This document shows, one piece after another, positions 36,454-41,467 of a stretch of 41,467 nt of DNA; the stretch's first letter is position 1, and the number at the start of each line of letters is the position of its first letter. The stretch comes from Bacteriovoracaceae bacterium (GTDB lineage: Bacteria; Bdellovibrionota; UBA1018), in the NCBI GenBank assembly GCA_947463705.1, contig CANHSO010000004.1:1-41467 (forward strand), read 5' to 3'. The notes under the pieces were generated by a model, which did no database searches, had not been told where the DNA came from, and saw only the letters and a list, made by a program, of their open reading frames with translations. The translations under genes and the position numbers were made by a program.

Positions 36454-38487
36454 TTAGTGCAAAAAACTAGGGACTTGAAGGGTTCCTGAGTTATTCCAGC
36501 AAGAAACGGCTCCGTCTAGATCGAGGGCGCATGCATGATCGTCGCTGGCCACAGAGACTTGGGTGAAATTGTGCCCCTGAGGAGTTGAGCTAGTCCCTGA
36601 GTCTGCTGCTGGGCTATTTGAGCCCGCCGGCCAGCAAGCGATACTCCCTGAGGAAGTCGGTCCTCCGCTGATTTCTACAATTCCGCAAGTTTGTGTTGTT
36701 CCGGTTGAGCTTGAAAGTGTACTTCCCGAAGCAACGAGCGTGTTAGTTGGAGTTGAATTCCCTTCTGGGTTTGGGGGTTCATCAGCAGGCCGAGAGTAGG
36801 CTTCAGTTTGATTCGGAGGACTGGCCTCTGGTCCCGGCTCGCTGCGAGTATCGGGGCTCTCACTTGGGCTATCTGGACGGGCACCAGCCGTGTCTGCTGT
36901 TGAGGTTAGCTCTTGTGTTGGGGGATTCGAAACCATGGGGGGTTGAGTAGAGGGGGCTGTAGAGTCTCCTGTAGAGTCTCCTGGGTGAGAACAGAAAACT
37001 TGATCCGATGGACCTCCTAATGCCGACACCCAGCAAATTTCGCTCGCACCCAATTCATTCAGCCGGGATTTGGCCTCTCGAGATTCTGGAGGGGGTCCTC
37101 CCCAACAATAGAGCTTTGAATTTTGCATCAGCGCGCAGCTTTGACCCTGACCTAAAGTATAGATCGATTTGGCTTGGGGAGTTGCCCGAATGATGAAACT
37201 AAACTGGGCTAAGTAAGGTGGATGAGTTGATTCGGATGGATACGCTGAAGTGGGCATAATGAGCTGCGGGGCATCTGCTCTTGTGACAGAAATCACGAAT
37301 GGCACTGGACTGGGCGCAGGAGCATAGTAGCCAGGTGGATTTCCTGTTGAAATTAGGGTGCAGGAAGTGGGGTCGAACTTAAGGCCTTTTGCTAGAGGCG
37401 GAGGCAGGGTGTTTGCTTCTAGACCGGGCGCGGACAGTTGGCAGGTGTTGAAGGGTTTCGTATAGGCCGTTCCGTTACCATTGACAATTTGGGGAGCCCA
37501 CGACCAAATCGGCGAAGGATTCGAGCCGCTGGGTTGAGTTGAAAAGTTATAAGTCACCAGTCCTGAGTCTGATGTAGCCTCGATGAAGGCATTGGGTGGG
37601 ACTTGGGTTGGGTCGAGTTGGATCGTCATAGGCCGAGAGTCTGTAATCCGTGTGAAGTTGAGAGTTGCGTATGCAGCATGCGCTCCGTTCGAGGGGTCTT
37701 CCGGATATCTTTCAAAAATTTCGATTCCTACCTGACTCTTTCCTGCCACCTGAGAGGGGGACCCGCTGATGGCCCCAGTTCCAGAATCAATGGAAAGGCC
37801 GTAAACCTTCGGGTCAAGGTTGGTAATTCCTGGCGTGGGGAGAGGACTGGCAAATGCATAATAAAGACTAATTCCAGATGGAATTCCAGTGACTGTTGGA
37901 AGAACTGGCGTCAACTCATTATTTCCTACTAAAACACTAGGTATTGGAGAATAAGTGACGTTCAGTGGTCCTGGGTCTGGATAGGAATGGGTGATGACTG
38001 ATGAGTTGAGTGAGAACGTGGTGGATTGATTTGAGCTCGATGACAACGTGACTGTTGCAGTGATGATAGTATCGACCCCCAGTCCTCGAGTTGGGAGTCC
38101 TGTCAGGACTCCTGTCGTTGAATTGAGTGACAGATTATTGCAAGATTCTGGATAGCATGAGTATCTAATTTTAACGCCCTCTGGGAGCGCAATAGAGTCG
38201 AGAGTTGAGCCAAAGAGCGTAGGCGCACCTCCAGATTGAGGAGTGATGTATACCTTAGGGTACGCATTCAGACTGTATGGAATTCGATTCACCAAAATTG
38301 AACTTTGAGGTGTGTATGTCATTGAGAAACGAGTTGGGTCGGAGGGGGGCAGAGGAGAATTGGCACTAGCCTCTAAGCAGAGTCCCATTCCCATCGTCCA
38401 CCCTAGTGCGATGGCGGCAGTTGCAGTAGCGGTGCACTTCCAAGGGTGATCTTGTGCTAGTTTGCTTATTTTAACCCGACTGAACAT
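36454..38487 (-). CDS. Large exported protein with putative Ig-like repeats, Pro/Ser/Thr-rich linker and RCC1-like repeats
   Basis: LSLNSTTGVLTGLPTRG and LSIDSGTGAISGSPSQV (He_PIG-like); GQGQSCALMQNSKLYCWGG and ASDDHACALDLDGAVSCWN (RCC1-like). Confidence 0.7.
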   Translation of the reverse strand: MFSRVKISKLAQDHPWKCTATATAAIALGWTMGMGLCLEASANSPLPPSDPTRFSMTYTPQSSILVNRIPYSLNAYPKVYITPQSGGAPTLFGSTLDSIALPEGVKIRYSCYPESCNNLSLNSTTGVLTGLPTRGLGVDTIITATVTLSSSSNQSTTFSLNSSVITHSYPDPGPLNVTYSPIPSVLVGNNELTPVLPTVTGIPSGISLYYAFASPLPTPGITNLDPKVYGLSIDSGTGAISGSPSQVAGKSQVGIEIFERYPEDPSNGAHAAYATLNFTRITDSRPMTIQLDPTQVPPNAFIEATSDSGLVTYNFSTQPSGSNPSPIWSWAPQIVNGNGTAYTKPFNTCQLSAPGLEANTLPPPLAKGLKFDPTSCTLISTGNPPGYYAPAPSPVPFVISVTRADAPQLIMPTSAYPSESTHPPYLAQFSFIIRATPQAKSIYTLGQGQSCALMQNSKLYCWGGPPPESREAKSRLNELGASEICWVSALGGPSDQVFCSHPGDSTGDSTAPSTQPPMVSNPPTQELTSTADTAGARPDSPSESPDTRSEPGPEASPPNQTEAYSRPADEPPNPEGNSTPTNTLVASGSTLSSSTGTTQTCGIVEISGGPTSSGSIACWPAGSNSPAADSGTSSTPQGHNFTQVSVASDDHACALDLDGAVSCWNNSGTLQVPSFLH
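36957..36980. repeat. Tandem duplication of a 12-bp unit (ctgtagagtctc x2)
   Basis: Direct reading; encodes the repeated GDST-GDST in the linker of the 36454-38487 product. Confidence 0.8.
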
Positions 38488-38492
38488 AATTT

Positions 38493-38523
38493 ACTTAATT
38501 ACATAATAACTGATTAATTAAGT
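38493..38523. promoter_or_regulatory. AT-rich 9-bp inverted repeat immediately upstream of the 38487 (-) start
   Basis: ACTTAATTA (38493-38501) / TAATTAAGT (38515-38523), 13-nt loop. Confidence 0.45.
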
Positions 38524-38625
38524 CAATGAGGAGTGACTCTAATTTCGTGATCCACCGTAAGTTGCTGAAACTGCTATTTTTCTTAGAGAGTGTGTCGTGT
38601 TTGCCCTGAGTACTTTGTGACCATT

Positions 38626-40161
38626 TTAGCGTTCGTTTTGGTTCAGTAACCTTTTAAGTCGAGCGCCATCCGGCTGGATAATTAACGTCTTGTTGTGAGT
38701 GTAGCTGGCTTCAGCAGAGTCTTTAATCCTTTTCACGAATTTCTTAAAAGTGTAGTCGACTTCAGTTTTACCCCAGCTTTCGCCGCCGCTATAGTAGATC
38801 ACCAAGAGGGCAGCATCCAAAAGTGTATCTAGAGGTGCTGATTTGCCTGGTTGAATAGGGATCAGTCCATGGGCTCCAGGGCGTCCACGGACGTGGAGCC
38901 AAATATCATTACCCCGAGCATGCTTAAACGTGAGTTCGAGGTTCTCGTCTTTGCTGCGACCAATCCAGAGGATAAGACCGTCTTTAGATGTAAACGATTT
39001 GCCCAACCACTGGGCTACTTTTTTAATCGGCTTTCCGCCGAGAATCGCTGGCGAAGGTTGCAGACCTGCTTTTTTCTCGGCTCTCTCTAAAGATTGCCAG
39101 TCTTTTTCTGTGAGTGGAGTGGGTGGGGTTTTTGGCAGGGCTTCAAGAATCTGTGTAAAAAATTGAAGGGACTCCTGAAATCGCTCAATTCGACCTTGCG
39201 CTTCTGAGATTCGCTTCAGCTTTCGCCTGGCGTTTTGATAGTACTTTTCAACTTGTTCCTGTAGGGAGAGTTTGGGGTCACGCGGGATTAATAATTCCTC
39301 TCCTGTTGTGTAATTGACTGCTAGATAGTGGGTTTCTGATGCTTCCGAGCTTGGGTTACTTAGTGCTGTTTTGAGGGTGTCACCCTTTTTTTGCCAATCT
39401 TCCTCGTGACGAGCCTCAGTGAGCGTAACTTGGCTTTGACGAATTCGATCTTGCGATTGTTTGATTGATTCGCGTAGACCCTTGGTAGCTGAGCGAGTTC
39501 GCTGGTCAAATGCTTCAGTTTGAAGTTCCTTTTCTAAAATCTTAAAAAATGTATCTGGATGTTGAAAGTACTCAGCCCTCACTGGGGGGTGCGGAGGAGC
39601 TTGTGCTCCATCGGGTGGCGCGTAGGCAGTGATTTGTTTGCTTTCGTCGCGAATGGTCCTGCTCCTGGCGAGGATTTTCCACCGCGTTTCTGGGCCGTGC
39701 GGACCTTGAATGGATTTGATCGGTGCTTGAACGAGAAATGCCTCCGGCGCAGCGGGGATCAGAGATAGGACGAGTCCAAGGGCGTCCGATTCATCGCTTG
39801 CTTGTGAAAACCACAAGATCGTAACTCGCTCTCTCGGTAATGCCTCAATTTTGAGGAGCTTAGATCCTTTGATCTGTTTTGAGAGATTTTGGTCAAAGGT
39901 TGAGCGTGTTGCATAGGACGAAGCCTTTGGGCCTTTTCCCACGCTCCAGGCAAGATAAGATCGACGTGGGAAAATACTAATGACCAAAATTGAGTCTTGG
40001 CGACGGCCAGTGAGGCGAATGAGCCATTCCCCCTTAAGGTAGCCCTCTGCAAATCGCTCACGCTCCGGAACAATCACACGGTCGACAAAGAGCCCTTCTA
40101 TTTCTGGGCGAATTCGGTCGATGAGGGTTGAAATCTCTAGCCAATTCAGTTGCGGGATCAT
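38626..40161 (-). CDS. NFACT/RqcH (Rqc2, FbpA-like) family RNA-binding protein
   Basis: NFACT-N-like start, coiled-coil middle, NFACT-R motif GNDIWLHVRGRPGAHGLIPIQPGKSAPLDTLLDAALLVIYYS. Confidence 0.88.
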   Translation of the reverse strand: MIPQLNWLEISTLIDRIRPEIEGLFVDRVIVPERERFAEGYLKGEWLIRLTGRRQDSILVISIFPRRSYLAWSVGKGPKASSYATRSTFDQNLSKQIKGSKLLKIEALPRERVTILWFSQASDESDALGLVLSLIPAAPEAFLVQAPIKSIQGPHGPETRWKILARSRTIRDESKQITAYAPPDGAQAPPHPPVRAEYFQHPDTFFKILEKELQTEAFDQRTRSATKGLRESIKQSQDRIRQSQVTLTEARHEEDWQKKGDTLKTALSNPSSEASETHYLAVNYTTGEELLIPRDPKLSLQEQVEKYYQNARRKLKRISEAQGRIERFQESLQFFTQILEALPKTPPTPLTEKDWQSLERAEKKAGLQPSPAILGGKPIKKVAQWLGKSFTSKDGLILWIGRSKDENLELTFKHARGNDIWLHVRGRPGAHGLIPIQPGKSAPLDTLLDAALLVIYYSGGESWGKTEVDYTFKKFVKRIKDSAEASYTHNKTLIIQPDGARLKRLLNQNER

Positions 40162-40310
40162 GATTGGTACTTCTCCTGTTGTGGGGCTCTAGTCTCCAAT
40201 CTATCAAATCAGTCGCAAAACTCCAGAGCCGTTCCTTTTCGCCTTCAACGGATGTGGTTGCTCCGCTGCGTTGACTAGCCGGATGATTCAAACTGGTGTA
40301 TAAGAACCCG

Positions 40311-41467
40311 ATGCAAACCCAGAGTGGAACAGAAGTAATTTGGCGGGTACGCCGCGGGATGGATCGTCGTTTTCGCTCAGGACACCCCTGGGTGTATTCG
40401 AATGAGTTGACGGAGAGCCCGAAGGGAGTCGAGGCTGGAGGGATTGTTCAGCTTCAAGATGCTTCTGGAGCCTTTTTGGCTCGAGGTTTCGGAAATTCTA
40501 ACTCACTGATTTCATTTCGGGAGCTAACTCGAGACGTTCGAGTTTTGGATCCGGGATCTACGGACAGTCTGATTGAGAACTTGCTCGCTGCACATCACCT
40601 CCGAGTTCAATCTGGTTTTGGAGGGGTGAGTCACCGCCTTTGTTATGGTGAGTCTGATGGTTTGCCTGGATTGGTGGTGGATCGGTACGTTTTACGTTCG
40701 GGTCAGGTTTTTGTGATTCAGGCCCACACCGCGGGTGCGGATCGTTTGATGTCCCGGTGGGAAGAAGTGCTTCGGGGATTTTTAGCGCGGACCCTAGACG
40801 CTCCGAGTTGGGAGAGTGTAGCTGTCGTTTTGCGAAACGACGTGGCAGTGCGAGCACGAGAAGGGTTAAGCGAAGATGAGCCGCGGGTGCTCAAGGGTCT
40901 TGGTGAGTTCGATTTGTCTCAAGCTGAGATTGCTGTGAGATCCGTTCAGGGACATGAGCCACTTTGGTTCCGGGTTGATTTGAAGGCTGGACAAAAGACG
41001 GGTTTTTTCTTGGACCAATTTTCTAATATCCAAATTGCTGCACAGGCTTTTAAAAACTTTGATTTCGGGCATCCATCTCAACGTGTAGTGAGGATTTTAG
41101 ATCTCTGCTGTTATGTTGGACAGTGGAGCGCACAACTTGCCGCACTATTTAAAAGCCAAGGAAGAGAAGTTGAAGTCGTCGCTGTGGATGCGTCTGCTCG
41201 CGCCCTAGAACTTGCAAAAGCCAACGTGGAAGCGCAAGGTGCCCGCTTCGAATCTCACTGTGCTAATGTGCTTAAAGATTTGGGCTCATTTCCTGACCAG
41301 AGTTTTGACTTGGTTATCTCTGATCCTCCTGCATTAATTAAAAGCCGTAAAGATATTCCCGTGGGGACTCGCGCCTACCTTCAGTTGGCCACCCAGGTTT
41401 TTCGCCTGGCTCGTCAAGGTGGGGGAGTGGTGTGCTGCTCCTGCTCCGCCTTGTTGGATGAGGAGAG
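40311..41467 (+). CDS. RlmI-like class I SAM-dependent rRNA methyltransferase (truncated by window end)
   Basis: ATG at 40311; PUA-like MDRRFRSGHPWVYSNEL; LKAGQKTGFFLDQ; LDLCCYVGQWS; VISDPPALIKSR; no stop before 41467. Confidence 0.85.
   Translation, partial: MQTQSGTEVIWRVRRGMDRRFRSGHPWVYSNELTESPKGVEAGGIVQLQDASGAFLARGFGNSNSLISFRELTRDVRVLDPGSTDSLIENLLAAHHLRVQSGFGGVSHRLCYGESDGLPGLVVDRYVLRSGQVFVIQAHTAGADRLMSRWEEVLRGFLARTLDAPSWESVAVVLRNDVAVRAREGLSEDEPRVLKGLGEFDLSQAEIAVRSVQGHEPLWFRVDLKAGQKTGFFLDQFSNIQIAAQAFKNFDFGHPSQRVVRILDLCCYVGQWSAQLAALFKSQGREVEVVAVDASARALELAKANVEAQGARFESHCANVLKDLGSFPDQSFDLVISDPPALIKSRKDIPVGTRAYLQLATQVFRLARQGGGVVCCSCSALLDEE

Overview
This 41.5 kb window looks like chromosomal DNA of a Gram-negative predatory or delta-type proteobacterium. 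A Bdellovibrionota/Oligoflexia-like origin is an inference from gene content and style, not proven. Most of it is dense, ordinary coding sequence: TatD, VKOR-DsbA + CcdA, PgeF/YfiH, RluD, a J-like/HTH_25 protein, a MinD/FlhG-like ATPase, a dolichol/polyprenol-kinase-like protein, MutS2, SprT, a YHS protein, an NtrC-like regulator, a BMP-type nucleoside ABC transporter, a BKACE enzyme, a CpaF/TadA ATPase, an RluA-type synthase, a heterodimeric ABC exporter, an NtrB/NtrC-type two-component pair, a NUDIX protein, a ROK kinase, FtsK, a CCA-adding enzyme, an Ig/RCC1-like secreted protein, an NFACT/RqcH-like protein and an RlmI-like methyltransferase cut off by the window end. The most striking item is at the left edge. 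ORF 1288-2772 encodes an apparently exported protein whose Cys cluster has the spacing of the catalytic RING2/Rcat domain of eukaryotic RBR ubiquitin ligases. A RING1-like cluster precedes it and a bacterial-type C-terminal domain follows it. It is divergently paired with an apparently exported SAM-methyltransferase. Other notable signals are three perfect -24/-12 (sigma-54) promoters, two of them just upstream of an NtrB/NtrC-type pair and in front of small exported proteins; an NtrC-family protein lacking the GAFTGA loop; a J-domain lacking HPD fused to a RodZ-type HTH; several long perfect intergenic inverted repeats; and a structured leader before a nucleoside-uptake operon. No tRNA, rRNA, CRISPR array or transposase was recognised.
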